Assembly (NCBI RefSeq): GCF_014201375.1
Contig: NZ_JACHDZ010000007.1
Location: forward strand, 179,373 to 243,372
Length of the DNA stretch: 64,000 bases
Direction of reading: 5' to 3'
From: Tunturiibacter empetritectus
GTDB lineage: Bacteria > Acidobacteriota > Terriglobia > Terriglobales > Acidobacteriaceae
This document shows, piece by piece, positions 1 through 10,600 of this stretch. The notes under the pieces are model-generated. The model worked only from the letters and a program-made list of their open reading frames with translations, was not told where the DNA came from and searched no databases. The translations under genes were made by a program, and so were the position numbers. Each line of letters starts with the position of its first letter. Positions within the stretch are counted from its first letter, which is position 1.

Positions 1-237
1 GCAGAGGAAGTCTTTCGATTCCGGACTGAGGATCATGCCACCTTTGGCTTCCACATTAGTCTGGCATACCAAATGAGCCTACTCACTCATGAAGAGGAAA
101 GACAACACCAAGCCATACTGGAGCGGCATGTTCCGGCGATTATCGCCGCTGCGCCCGTGATAGAGCTTGGAGTTCCTGAGTTTTGTACCTTCGAAGATAT
201 GTTCCGATTCGAGATACGCGCGCTCTTGAGAACGTAA
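1..237 (+). CDS. DUF1868 / 2H phosphodiesterase-like protein, 3' end only
   Basis: An open frame runs in from the left edge and stops at TAA 235-237, giving the last 78 residues of a protein whose start is outside the window. It contains FHISLAY, which fits the second H-x-S/T motif of 2H phosphoesterase (2'-5' RNA ligase-like) folds. The following stretch with PEFCTFEDMF resembles the C-terminal end of DUF1868 proteins as I remember them. The true substrate of this family is not known to me. It converges on the kinase gene, with 79 bp between the two stop codons. The family call rests on motif memory, not on a search. Confidence 0.65.
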   Translation, partial: AEEVFRFRTEDHATFGFHISLAYQMSLLTHEEERQHQAILERHVPAIIAAAPVIELGVPEFCTFEDMFRFEIRALLRT

Positions 238-316
238 GCTGGTACGGCTCGATGCGCCTGCCACCATGAACGAATCGCGGGAGGTTGCATGGTGTCCAGT
301 GAAGTTGGTCTGCACG

Positions 317-3127
317 TCATCTCGAAACAAGCGCAGGTTGCCGATTGGAAGCCGCCACTCTCGCTAAGAGCTTATCGAAGCGCGGGTCGTTGTGAAGCGA
401 TTTCAAAGCTTCGTCAGCGTGCATGAACGGAGCATTGTCATAGCCTGCGTCCACAGCGCGCTCGAGATAGCCGAAGGCTTCGTCCCGGCGGCCGGTGCGA
501 ACGGAAAGGGAGGCGAGGTCGTACCAGAGGTCAACGACGCCCTCGCGTGCCGCATATCTGGCATCTGCGCCGATACTTGCGATTGTGTCTGTGTACAGCT
601 TTTTCGCCTCTTCGTAACGCCCAGTTTTCGTCAGCGCCTCGCCGAGAATTCTCAGACTCTCAAGCGTGTCCTGGTGATGTGGGCCAAGCGTTCGCAGCTG
701 ATCGTCGAAGGCACGTCTCGCAAACTCCTCCACCTCCATGGGGCGCTGTTCTCTGAGCAAGATGTCGGCGAGAAGCGACCGAGATGCCGACGTGTCTGGG
801 TCATTCGCATCCAGCACGCGTATTTGCGATTCCAGAGTGCGACGGATTAGCACTTCTGCTTCCTCATATCTGTTCTCCTGCTTGAGGACTGTTGCCAGGT
901 TATATTGCGAAAGAAGAGTGTCTGTATGTTCGTCGCCGAGAAGGCGCTGACGGGTCGCAAGAACCTGCCGCAGCAGCGATTCTGCTTCGGGATAACGGTG
1001 CTCGGCCGACAACACGTTCGCCAACCCTTCCTGGGCACGCGTCGTAGAAGGGTGATCCACTCCCACGACCCGCGTTTCGATTTCCAGCGCTTGTCTATAT
1101 AGGCTTTCGGCCTCCGCATTGCGACCATCGATGAATCGAATTGTATTAGCGAGCGTCGTCATCGAGTTTGCTGTATCCGGATGTTCCGGTCCTAGGACAC
1201 GCTTCTCGATCTCCAAACTTTCTCGATATAGTTTCTCAGCCTCCTCATAGCGGCCTTGGTCCAGGAACACTGTGGCAAGATCGTGAACGGTTGCTAGAGT
1301 ATCCGGATGGTCTTCGCCCAAGTTGCGACGCTCCCCATCGAGCAATTGTCGATATTCCGCCTCGGCTTCTACAAAGCGGTTTTCGCCGTTCAATGCATTG
1401 GCCAGTCCATCCATAAACCGCAGCACCTGCGGATTCTCTGGCCCCTCGCGGCGGGTACTGATGGCGATCAGCTCCCGTTCAAGTTTCTCCGCTTGGGCAT
1501 AATGCGCCTGCCGAAGCAGGATCCGCGCAAGACGATCCCTGGACTCGAGGGTTGAGGGATTCTCGGGGCCCAGGATGCGGCTTTGTGCATCAATCGTTGA
1601 CCGAATAAGACGTTCGGCCTCGGCGTCATGCCCTTCACGATAGAATAGCCATCCCATCTGGGACTTTGCCTCCAGTGTCTTCGGGTTATCGGCGCCCAGT
1701 GTTCTGACCCGATCTTGCAAAATATGTTCCATTAAGACGTGCGCTCGCGAAAAGAGACCGAGGTTTTCGTATGTCTTGGCCATGACCAGCATCAGCTGGG
1801 AGCGGACTACGGGATCCCGGTCCAGACCTCTCTCGATCTCATTTGACGACCGGTCGAGAATCTCCCGTGCCGTTATTGTGTTGCCACGCGCCTCACTGGG
1901 AGCAGAGACTTTGAACATGTTTGTTAGAAACTCTGTGATCCTATCTGCACGGTCGCGTTCGCGTCGGATGCTCCTAAGCTCAATCGCTTGAGCTATCGCA
2001 AAGATTATTCCCAGAAGTACTGACAAACTCACCAGCGTGACACGTAGTCTGTGTCGGCGGACGTATTTGTGCGCTCGGTAAATAGCACTAGGCGTACGCG
2101 CCAGAACTGGCTCGTTGTCGAGATATCTGCGAATATCGGCAGCCAGTTCCATCGGGGTGGAGTATCGTCGTAACCGGTCCTTTTCGAGAGCTCGCAGTGC
2201 GATGGCGTCAAGATCTCCACGTAGCAAGCCGATCAGAGATTGCTGTTCTACACCGCGATTCTTTGCGATTGATTGTGAATCTTCACTCTCCGTCAGAAGT
2301 CGGCTACTTGGACTCGCTGCATCCTGATCGCGTAGGCGCCGCAGTACTTCATCGTAGGCCAACTTTCGAAAATCGAAAGGCAAAGTACCGCTAAGCAACT
2401 CGTAGAGCACTACGCCAAGAGAATAGACATCACTTCGCGTATCGATGTCCTCCCCGCGAGAGTCGGCCTGCTCGGGACTGATATAGCCCACGGTACCAAT
2501 CAGCGCACCGATCTGGGTGTACATCGTCCCGGCATTCAGATGCTGAGCAGTAGCTTTGGCCACACCGAAGTCAATGATGTGGGGAATCGGGTTGCTCTCT
2601 CCTTCAGAAACCAGTATGTTCGAGGGCTTCAAATCACGGTGAATGATGGCTTTCTGATGAGCATGTTGGACTCCGTCGCATACCGCAAGAAATAGTCGGA
2701 GCCGCTGCCGAATATTGAGCTTGTGCCGATCGCAATAAACCGTAATCGGCAGGCCAACCACATATTCCATCACGAAATAGGGACGGCCATCGACAGTGGA
2801 GCCAGCGTCGAAGACCTTAGCGATCGACGGATGACTCATCAACGCAAGTGCCTGCCGCTCAGACTCGAATCGGGCAATCACTTCTCGCGTGTCCATGCCG
2901 GCCTTGATTAGCTTGACGGCAACACGGCGTCGGACGGGCTGCTTCTGCTCTGCAAGCCAGACCTCCCCCATCCCACCCTCACCGATCAATTGCAGCAGCT
3001 GATAGAGGCCAATGATCGTGCCAGCGGTTAAGCGGCCGGAGTAATAGTTGGGCTCCGCGGATATCGGCGTGTTCCCAGCTATTCCTCCCTGGGGTCTTCG
3101 GGTCGCTGTGGATTCATCTGCCTCCAT
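317..3127 (-). CDS. Membrane Ser/Thr protein kinase with C-terminal TPR repeats
   Basis: This 936-aa protein is a Hanks-type kinase of the PknB kind. The Gly loop GEGGMGEV is at residues 49-56, the ATP lysine at K72, HRDLKPSN at 163-170 with catalytic D165, DFG at 186-188, and GTVGYISPEQ closes the activation segment near 211-220. A single membrane helix at about 363-381 separates the cytoplasmic kinase from roughly 500 residues of tetratricopeptide repeats of the 42-residue kinesin-light-chain type (recurring YEEAEKLYR-like helices). Family knowledge places such TPR regions as protein-binding sensors. The ATG start has AAAGGAG about 7 nt upstream. It stands alone on its strand. Phosphorylation targets cannot be inferred from neighbours. 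Confidence 0.93.
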   Translation of the reverse strand: MEADESTATRRPQGGIAGNTPISAEPNYYSGRLTAGTIIGLYQLLQLIGEGGMGEVWLAEQKQPVRRRVAVKLIKAGMDTREVIARFESERQALALMSHPSIAKVFDAGSTVDGRPYFVMEYVVGLPITVYCDRHKLNIRQRLRLFLAVCDGVQHAHQKAIIHRDLKPSNILVSEGESNPIPHIIDFGVAKATAQHLNAGTMYTQIGALIGTVGYISPEQADSRGEDIDTRSDVYSLGVVLYELLSGTLPFDFRKLAYDEVLRRLRDQDAASPSSRLLTESEDSQSIAKNRGVEQQSLIGLLRGDLDAIALRALEKDRLRRYSTPMELAADIRRYLDNEPVLARTPSAIYRAHKYVRRHRLRVTLVSLSVLLGIIFAIAQAIELRSIRRERDRADRITEFLTNMFKVSAPSEARGNTITAREILDRSSNEIERGLDRDPVVRSQLMLVMAKTYENLGLFSRAHVLMEHILQDRVRTLGADNPKTLEAKSQMGWLFYREGHDAEAERLIRSTIDAQSRILGPENPSTLESRDRLARILLRQAHYAQAEKLERELIAISTRREGPENPQVLRFMDGLANALNGENRFVEAEAEYRQLLDGERRNLGEDHPDTLATVHDLATVFLDQGRYEEAEKLYRESLEIEKRVLGPEHPDTANSMTTLANTIRFIDGRNAEAESLYRQALEIETRVVGVDHPSTTRAQEGLANVLSAEHRYPEAESLLRQVLATRQRLLGDEHTDTLLSQYNLATVLKQENRYEEAEVLIRRTLESQIRVLDANDPDTSASRSLLADILLREQRPMEVEEFARRAFDDQLRTLGPHHQDTLESLRILGEALTKTGRYEEAKKLYTDTIASIGADARYAAREGVVDLWYDLASLSVRTGRRDEAFGYLERAVDAGYDNAPFMHADEALKSLHNDPRFDKLLARVAASNRQPALVSR

Positions 3128-4009
3128 TTCGGTTTCTCCTTTGAATCGGAGCCCGGACCGTCAAGATGAGTCTACGTCCATCGACATACGATTGCGACTA
3201 CCACGTTGATATTGGTGATTTTGAAAGAATAGCCGGCTTCGTCGATGAAGGATTAGGCAACATGCATGCTTTGGCTCTTTGAAACCAACAAGTCCTCGAT
3301 CCGAACTGGGCAAATCACGTACCCGAATACCAGTCGCGTGATAGACGGCACTCGTAATTGCAGCGGCAATTCCGGCGAGGCCGATCTCACCAACACCCAA
3401 CCTGTCCCAGGAACAGCGACACCCTCTGCGTCCAGTTGCACGTCCCAGTCGAGACCGCGCTGTTCGGCGATGACCTTGCATCCCGAATGTACACTTCAAG
3501 GTAGGAGTTCATCGATCTGGCTTCCCAATTCATGAATAACAGCTTGTACGCTCGAGATCGTGTCCTCCATCTGGAACGCTGGCGACCCGCGATCTCCGCG
3601 GAAAGAACGACATCCAAACGGTAGATCAGTAGCTTGGAACACTCAAAGCGTCGACCACCATCGGGCCGCCAAAGACTGGAAGGGCAGTAAGTGGTACGCA
3701 CCTTGGTGAGCATGGAGATCCTCTCGCAGGGGGCCGGGACTCACATGATTTTCTGCGAAACACGATTTTGCCGGAAAAGCAGGCTGTGGAAAAGAAGTAT
3801 GGTGTAAAAGTCCGCAGAGAACGCGGGATTGCCACTTTCCCCCAGCCCCGACGACGACCATTTGGACTTAGTGTTGCGGCTTCAATGGTAGTTTTTGACC
3901 CCCAAACGCAACAGAGGAAAAACTGCAATCGTGTCTGATAACGCATCTTATGTACAGTGGAGACCAGGCGCGATACTGAAATCAGTATCCCTGACCACCC
4001 GTCCGACGG
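3128..4009. other. 882-bp gap, no confident gene; possible decayed coding on minus strand
   Basis: I see no intact gene here. On the minus strand between about 3570 and 3250 one frame reads protein-like on both sides of an in-frame stop: FQMEDTISSVQAVIHEL before it and GWVLVRSASPELPLQLRV after it. The second piece is faintly like the C-terminal domain of phosphomannomutases, but the match is too weak to name. The rest has short overlapping frames without ribosome sites. Confidence 0.3.
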
Positions 4010-6547
4010 TCACTCGGAGCGCAACGCTTGCATAACATCAACACGCGCAGCGCGTGCCGCGGGCAGCACCGACGCGATGACCGCGACCGCCATCAGTACG
4101 AACGCAGAGACAAACACAGGCAATGCGCCCGGCATCTTGATGTCCAGGAAATATCTTCCCGCCAAACGCGCCAGCACGAATCCGAATGCCGCGCCTGCAA
4201 GAACGCCCGCCGCCGCCATCACTGTACCCTCCACGATCACGCCCTTGAGGAGTCGTTGAGGCCCCGATCCGAGGGCTAGCCGGATGCCGAACTCCCGGGT
4301 CCGCGCGCTCACCGAAAACGCCAGCACCCCCGCGACACCGACCACGGCAATCGCCAACGCGACGGCCGCGAATACGCCAAACACCAGCGAATTTAAACGG
4401 TCCGGCGTGAGCACCTCTGCCCGAATGTCTTCAAGAGTGGCGGCGTGCTCAACGGGCTGATCTGCCGACATGTCGCGAATAACGCGCGTGACCGACGGGA
4501 CCAGCGCATAGGGATTTGCGCCCGTGTGAATGAAGAGACGACCGCCAAAAATTAGGCCCTCGTCAAACGGGCTGTAAATGCTGAGGGTGGGTTCAGGAAC
4601 GACATGGTCATCGTCAATGTCGGCGGTGACGCCAATGATTCGGTGCGGCGCCATCAAGCGCGACTTTTCGAGATCGCTCCCTGGAAAGAATTGCAACACG
4701 GGATCGGTCCAATAGACATGCCGATTGACCGCATCCTGATTGGGGAACATGCGCTGTGCGAGAGTCTCGCTGACGATAACGACAGGCTCTTGATTAGTAC
4801 TCTGGTTATCGAGCGCATTGAAATCGCGGCCGGCAATGATAGGAACGCCAAGCGCCGCAAAGAATCCGGGAGAGACGGCACGCGGCTGCGCCCGGGGATC
4901 CTCTGAACCGGCGACATGGACGTGTCCGTCGGCGGAAAATTGAAGACCGAGACCGCCGGGACCGCCGGCATCGCGCCAGGGAACGACGTCGCCGAATGCG
5001 GTCCCACTCACGCCCGGCAGTGCATCAATGCGACGTATCGCTTCCTTGTAGAAATCGACCACCTGTTGAGGTGTCCTCCCATAGGACATAGCAGGAACAT
5101 CGATAGCGAGGACGTGCTGTGTATCCAGTCCTGTCTGCGCCCTTTGCAGTGCGATCAACGTAGTGACCAATGTACTTGCGCCGGCCAGCAGCACGAAAGA
5201 CGCGGCGATTTGTATCACCACGAAGATCCGCTGGCGGCGGCTCGTGCTGCCGGCGATCCGCACACTTCCGCTTGACAGGCTCAGTCCACTCGGCGTGCCG
5301 GAAGAGGGCAGGCGCGGGACGAAGGCAAGAATCACTGCGGCGACGATGGCCAGAGTCGCTCCCACCCATAGCAAGCTCGAATCGACCCTTAAATCAAGCG
5401 CTCGGACGGAGAAGCGCGAGGCGTAGCGGGCCAGGATGGCTACCATCGGCTTCGCGCTCATTACACCGAGTGCAGCGCCTGCGCCACAGAGCAGAAGGCT
5501 TTCGGCCAACAGCATGCGGCGCAACGCGCCTTTGCTTGCGCCCAGCGCCACGCGAATCGCCAGCTCGCCTTCGCGGCGAACCGTCCGTGCCAAAATCAGG
5601 TTAGCGACATTGGAACACGCGATGATGAAGACCAAACCTGACGCTGCGAGCAGCACCAGCAGCACGGTCCGGGCGCCCGAGGTGATCTGGTCACGAAGCA
5701 ACTTCACACCAATCTGAAAGTCCGCTTCCTGTGCATAGGCTTCAGGATGATCCTTCTTCATCGCGGAGTAGGTGGAGCGCAACTCAGCGCGAGCCTGATC
5801 GAGGGTGGCTCCGGGAGCCAGACGGCCGAAAAGCTCAGTCATGCGATGGACGCGACCAGTGACCATGGTTGCGGAAAGATGATGCGGGCTGGTGACCAGG
5901 TTGGCGATGATTTCAGTATCCTGGGGATATGGGACGCAAGGTTCGAGGACGCCAATGACTGTCGCAGAGCGATCACCGAGGCTACCGAGACGAATGGTTT
6001 TGCCGAGGACCGAAGGATCCTTATGAAGAGCGGTCGTCCAGAAACGATACGTGAGAACGACGACGCCGGCAGCATTAGGACCGTCGTCTTGAGGTCCGAT
6101 CAGGCGACCGAGCACGGGACGAAGGCCCATCACGTCGAAATACGTGCCACCGACAACGCCGCCTCGAATCGAACGTGGCTGACCGAGGCCGACCATGGTG
6201 AAGTCCATGGTGGAGAAGTCGCCGAACGCGCTCAGGGTTTTCACGCTCGCGCGCAAATCCTGTATCTCAGGGACGGAAAACGCAGCGTTTTCGTCGCGGA
6301 TGCCGGGGGCGCTCTGGCGGATATAGATCAGCCGGTCCTCGTCGCGGTTGACAAGAGGCTTGAGCAGAACTCCGCGCACTAGCGTGAAAATGGCCGCGTT
6401 CGCGCCGATGCCGAGCGCCAGCGTCAGAACCACCGCGATCGCCAGCCCTGGAGTCCGAAATAACGAGACGGCTGCAACTCTCAGATCGCGAACGAATGAC
6501 ATGCTCCCTGCCCTACTGATTATTCGTTCTCTCGTGGCCGTGCTCAT
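4010..6547 (-). CDS. ADOP-family MacB/FtsX-like permease
   Basis: This 845-aa inner-membrane protein has the architecture of the acidobacterial duplicated orphan permeases. A first membrane helix with the signature GIGANAAIF and VLLKPL is followed by a MacB-type periplasmic domain and a three-helix FtsX block at about residues 290-405. A second helix, periplasmic domain and FtsX block then end in PAARAARVDVMQALRSE. These proteins resemble MacB but lack a fused ATPase, and no ATPase gene is adjacent. The start is set by a strong site, AAAGGAGGT, 6 nt before ATG 6547. The start overlaps the stop of the upstream DGPF gene as ATGA, so translation is probably coupled. Function in the family is unproven; export or envelope stress is usually guessed. 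Confidence 0.9.
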   Translation of the reverse strand: MSTATRERIISRAGSMSFVRDLRVAAVSLFRTPGLAIAVVLTLALGIGANAAIFTLVRGVLLKPLVNRDEDRLIYIRQSAPGIRDENAAFSVPEIQDLRASVKTLSAFGDFSTMDFTMVGLGQPRSIRGGVVGGTYFDVMGLRPVLGRLIGPQDDGPNAAGVVVLTYRFWTTALHKDPSVLGKTIRLGSLGDRSATVIGVLEPCVPYPQDTEIIANLVTSPHHLSATMVTGRVHRMTELFGRLAPGATLDQARAELRSTYSAMKKDHPEAYAQEADFQIGVKLLRDQITSGARTVLLVLLAASGLVFIIACSNVANLILARTVRREGELAIRVALGASKGALRRMLLAESLLLCGAGAALGVMSAKPMVAILARYASRFSVRALDLRVDSSLLWVGATLAIVAAVILAFVPRLPSSGTPSGLSLSSGSVRIAGSTSRRQRIFVVIQIAASFVLLAGASTLVTTLIALQRAQTGLDTQHVLAIDVPAMSYGRTPQQVVDFYKEAIRRIDALPGVSGTAFGDVVPWRDAGGPGGLGLQFSADGHVHVAGSEDPRAQPRAVSPGFFAALGVPIIAGRDFNALDNQSTNQEPVVIVSETLAQRMFPNQDAVNRHVYWTDPVLQFFPGSDLEKSRLMAPHRIIGVTADIDDDHVVPEPTLSIYSPFDEGLIFGGRLFIHTGANPYALVPSVTRVIRDMSADQPVEHAATLEDIRAEVLTPDRLNSLVFGVFAAVALAIAVVGVAGVLAFSVSARTREFGIRLALGSGPQRLLKGVIVEGTVMAAAGVLAGAAFGFVLARLAGRYFLDIKMPGALPVFVSAFVLMAVAVIASVLPAARAARVDVMQALRSE

Positions 6548-6945
6548 TGTAAGACCTCCTTTCGCCGCCGCCGCTCACTGGCCTTCATGATTTCGTTCAT
6601 GTCCCCTGCTGGCCGAATCTCGAAGATGTTGCCATATGTCATCGCCGGATGCTGCGCCATGAGCTGTACCGCATGATTCATGTCCCGCGCTTCAAGGACG
6701 AGAATGCCACCGAGTTGTTCCTTGGTCTCCGCATAGGGACCATCCGTCGTTGCCACCTTGCCGTTCTTCCAATAAAGGGTCAGAGCAGTTTCCTGAGACT
6801 GAAGCGCTTCTCCACCAGCCCAGTTCCCGTTGGCGCGAAGATGGTCGTCGTACTCGAAGCATATGTCGAACATGGCGTTTCGCTCGTCCTCGGTCATGCC
6901 ATCAAATTTGTCTTTATCGTAGTATCCCAAACAGATGTATTTCAT
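6544..6945 (-). CDS. DGPF/YCII-domain protein (ECF sigma partner type)
   Basis: This 133-aa protein starts MKYICLGYYDKDKFDGM and carries DGPYAETKEQLGG, the hallmark of the DGPF (YCII-related) family. The start at ATG 6945 is chosen because AAGGAGG lies 5-6 nt upstream; an upstream in-frame extension has no such site. DGPF proteins are commonly encoded beside ECF42-type sigma factors, and a broken sigma gene of that kind lies about 450 bp upstream on the same strand. The stop overlaps the ADOP permease start, and the ADOP ribosome site lies inside this gene's last codons. Its biochemical role is unknown; YCII folds resemble ferredoxin-like enzymes such as chloromuconolactone dehalogenases. Confidence 0.88.
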   Translation of the reverse strand: MKYICLGYYDKDKFDGMTEDERNAMFDICFEYDDHLRANGNWAGGEALQSQETALTLYWKNGKVATTDGPYAETKEQLGGILVLEARDMNHAVQLMAQHPAMTYGNIFEIRPAGDMNEIMKASERRRRKEVLQ

Positions 6946-7391
6946 CGATTCCTCCTTGCTTCTTGCGATTGATAAAGCTGCAGCTGGTTGTTCTGTATCA
7001 AATAGTCGGTCGGGACACGGAAAATCGACAGCTAGCCTTTTTTGCCTCGTCAGAGGAACCTGTGGGGCACTGATGGTAGCGGACACAGCTCCCGATCACC
7101 AACCTTCAACCGTGGATGCGAGGGCGGATATTTGTTGGCGGTCTGATTCGGCAGCTCAGCCCGTTTCGCTATTTTGTACTGGATCTCCTATTCGGACAGG
7201 ATTGGTGCAAAATCTTCCATCTCAAAGACCTGGCGGATTGAGAGCGAGCGGGTCTGTTGCCCCGTCTTCACTACATAGTCGAACGGCCATACTGGAATTC
7301 GACAAAGAGTCAAAGAAATTTTGCTTCTTCTCCGTTTTTTTTTCAATTGCCGAATCCGCTCCTGCAGCAATTGCCGCTCTGGCTCCCGATT
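6946..7391. other. Gap between DGPF gene and sigma remnant
   Basis: No gene is recognised. The minus strand stays open from the sigma fragment down to about 7188 but the residues after LGAVLQ (Lys/Arg-rich) no longer match a sigma factor, so this looks like scrambled sequence left after decay. The promoter of the DGPF-ADOP pair is expected here. Confidence 0.4.
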
Positions 7392-7632
7392 GACCTGAAG
7401 TACCGCACCTAGTCGCTCTGGCAACTCCTGTGGCGACGGTACCTCATACTGAATCGGGTGCGTCTCGAATCTTTGCCTTCGTGCGCACGATGCGCTGCAC
7501 TAACGTCGCCGGCGTAACGAGAAATGCCCGGGCAATCTCCTCTGTTGTCAGGCCGCAAACTTCACGCAGCGTGAGCGCTGCCTGTCCTTCCGGCGACAGA
7601 GCGGAATGGCAGCAGGTAAAGATGCCGTCATT
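7392..7632 (-). pseudogene. ECF sigma factor (ECF42-like) remnant, frameshifted
   Basis: The minus strand from about 7632 reads IFTCCHSALSPEGQ, then LTTEEIARAFLV and QRIVRTKAKIRDAP. This is the sigma-4 region of the DUF6596/ECF42-type sigma factors, which typically read FTCCHPALSPEAQ and LTTAEIARAFLV. Frame 1 stops at 7444-7446. Moving by one base restores the expected continuation IQYEVP and LPERLGAVL, so a single-base shift is visible. The sigma-2 region upstream and the TPR-like C-terminal region downstream are both missing. The fragment sits in the position and orientation expected for the sigma gene that partners the DGPF gene. I read it as a dead gene. Confidence 0.72.
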
Positions 7633-7696
7633 TCGGTGTGAAAGATAAATAGATTGCTGTTCTGGCGATCGCGACTAGCGCTGGCCCCTGCATCTG

Positions 7697-10600
7697 CTAA
7701 TTGTGATAAGTCCAGTCAAGGATGTTTACGTTCATTGTTGAAGAACCAGTTCCTGCTGTGAAACCAACATAAGCTGTTGTACTACCAACTACGCTGGCTA
7801 AATTCACAGCATACGTCGCAGTAAAGCTTGCAGATGTTGTAGCGTCAGTTAGCAGTAGTGTAAGGTTTGTGCCGTCGTAAGTGACATGCGAATGTATAAC
7901 GTCCCCGCGGATCAAGACAATCTTGGAAGGTGTCAGATCGATAGCAGGTATCGTTGGCGATGCCCCACCTGTATAGAACCCGGTTGAGTTAGTTCCCTCG
8001 CCGGCGTTGTTATGGATATCAAACTTAATTGCCAGGCTATTTCCGATTCCAGCGGTCCCTCCTCCGTAGCCCAGACCGCTTCCCGTTGGTCCAATCGCCG
8101 AGAGCCCTTTGTTTTGGATGGTGAACGTCCAACCATCGGCTACACCGTTGAGAATCTGAAAATCAAAATCAGTCGTAAATGTAGCGGTATTGACCGCCGT
8201 ATTAAACCATATGGAACTTCGCGAAGATTTCTGGCTTGCGGTCATCACCTGCAACATCGAACCATTTAGAGTGCCAACTCCATTGAAGCTGAAACTGCTT
8301 CCTGCGCCGGCGAAACCGCTTGGGAAGTTGATCACTTCATTTACCGCACTGATGGTATATCCGCAACTCGACACCGGGCTTGCTGAAAGTCCTGGCGCAA
8401 TAGCCATGGCTTGTATCATCTCGGTTGACCCAACCGGGATGGGGCCGGAGTACGCCGAAGAACTCGTAGTGGGTAATGTGCCGTCCGTTGTGTAGTAGAT
8501 AATGCTACCCGGTGTAGCGTCGGAAAGAGTAACGCTTTGCGCACTCGTGTATGTGCCTGGCGCCGGCGAGAACGTCGGTGTGGCAGTACCAGCGGAAATC
8601 ACATAGGTTGCAGTAGCGATAGCGCTTTGCGAACCACCGGGAGTTACAGCTATTGCCTCGAGCACGGTTGTCGTCGCGGCGTTAACCACTATGGGGCTGC
8701 TGTATACGGCAGAAGATGTAGTTGGAGTCGTACCGTCCGTCGTGTAGTAAATCACGGCACCAGAGCTCGTATCGCTAAGCACAACGCTCTGCGTCGACAG
8801 GTAACTGCCACCCGCCGGACTAAAGGTCGGTGGTGCGGGCGCAGGTGCTGTCGCTGGGGTACTGTAGGTCCAGGTCAGGATCTTCTGGATTGATGTAATT
8901 GTGCCTGCTCCGCCAGTGAATCCGACATATGCGGTATTGCCTCCAACAATCTGAGGAATATTGATCGCCTGACTGTACGTAAATGTCTTAGCGGTCACGA
9001 TGTCAGTAAGTGTCAGCGTCAGAGTAGTGCCATCATAAGTCAGGTGAGCCTGGATGGTGTCGCCGCTCTTCAGAATCACCCCGCTTGCGGTCATATCGAC
9101 GGCAGGAAGTTCGGGCATCGCTCCGTTGGTGTAGAAGCCAGTCGAGTCGCTGCCTTCTCCGATGTTGTTGTAAAAGTCAAACTTGACTGCGACGCTGGAT
9201 GGTATGCCCCGGCCGTACCCCAATGCTCCCCCGACGCTGCCTAGCGCAGTAGCTCGCTGATTCTGAATCGTAAACGTGAAGCCGTCTGCGTACGCATTGA
9301 TGAGCTGGAACACGAAATCTGTAGTAAAAACCCGAACGTCAATCGGTTGGTTGTAGAAGGCGCTAGCCGCCTGGTTACTACCTCCATTCGTGAGTTGGAG
9401 GCTAGTGTCGTTCGCATTAATCGCAGTGCCATTGAAGGTTAGTCCAGTCGGAATTGCAAAACCGCTACCAAAATCTATGTTCGAACCTCCGCTCTGAATA
9501 ACATAGGTTGCCGCCACAGCGTGATTAGTCTTTAGTGCCGGATCTACAGCTAAAGCACTAATAGTCGTATTCGCTTGCACCTGTATTGCACCCGTGTAGA
9601 CGGAGGACGAGGTTGTAGGCGTAGAGCCATCTAGTGTGTAGTAGATAGCGGCCGAAGTATCTTTATCTGATAACACAACCTCCTGCGCTGCTGCATAGGT
9701 GCCCCCGGCTGGTGTGAATACCGGCAAAGCTGTGAAAGGCGAGGGGCTGAACGTCGCGGAGGTTATCGCGCTTTGAAGATAGTTGGTTGCACTCGACAGG
9801 GCTCTGATCGTTGTGCCAGAGGTCACGGAGATTGGCGACGTGTAGACGTTTGACCCAGTCGTAGGAACTGTTCCATCCAGTGTGTAGTAGACATTCGCAG
9901 AAGGTGTTAGCGTGCTGAGCGATACAAGTTGTGGAGGATCGAATACACCCCCGTTGGGTGTAATCGTTGGCGCTGTTGCAACCGGTTCGCCGTTTAGCAG
10001 GCCAAACACATCGACTTGGTATCCTGCGCCTAGATATACCTTACCGTTTGTAACCACTGGTACAACGAATTTATTCGGCAGGCCAGCGTTATCGCGCGTT
10101 TGCTTATCGCTTTCATACAGAATTCTCGATAGGTTCGTGGCGTCAAAGGCGTAGAGTATCTCCGGAGCTGTTGCGTTGCCCTGCCTGACGGCCCACGCTA
10201 TACCGTTCGATGTGCCATTTGAAGATATGACGAAGCTGCCCCCCGGAAAGCCAGATTTAACTATACCTTCGCTGCTGTAAGTAGATGCTAGTACACCACT
10301 CGTTAGACTGAAGGCTTTAGGATAGTCTCCATTCCCCCAAAAATAGACATTTCCGTTCCAGTAGGCGGGAGTACTGAAGATGCCCGTAGTTGCGCCGAGA
10401 ATATCCTGCAAAGCGTTTGTGTTCGACGTACCTCCCGGTAGATAGCCTCCGAGATTATCTCGATCAAGGACCACGATGCGTCCCTCTTTTCCCGCCTGTA
10501 TCAGGATGTGCGGAATTGAACCTGTCTGATCGGGCAACAGTAGAACTCCGCCGGAACCCAAATCGCGATCTGCTCCCGATAATGCAGCTTGGTTAAAAGT

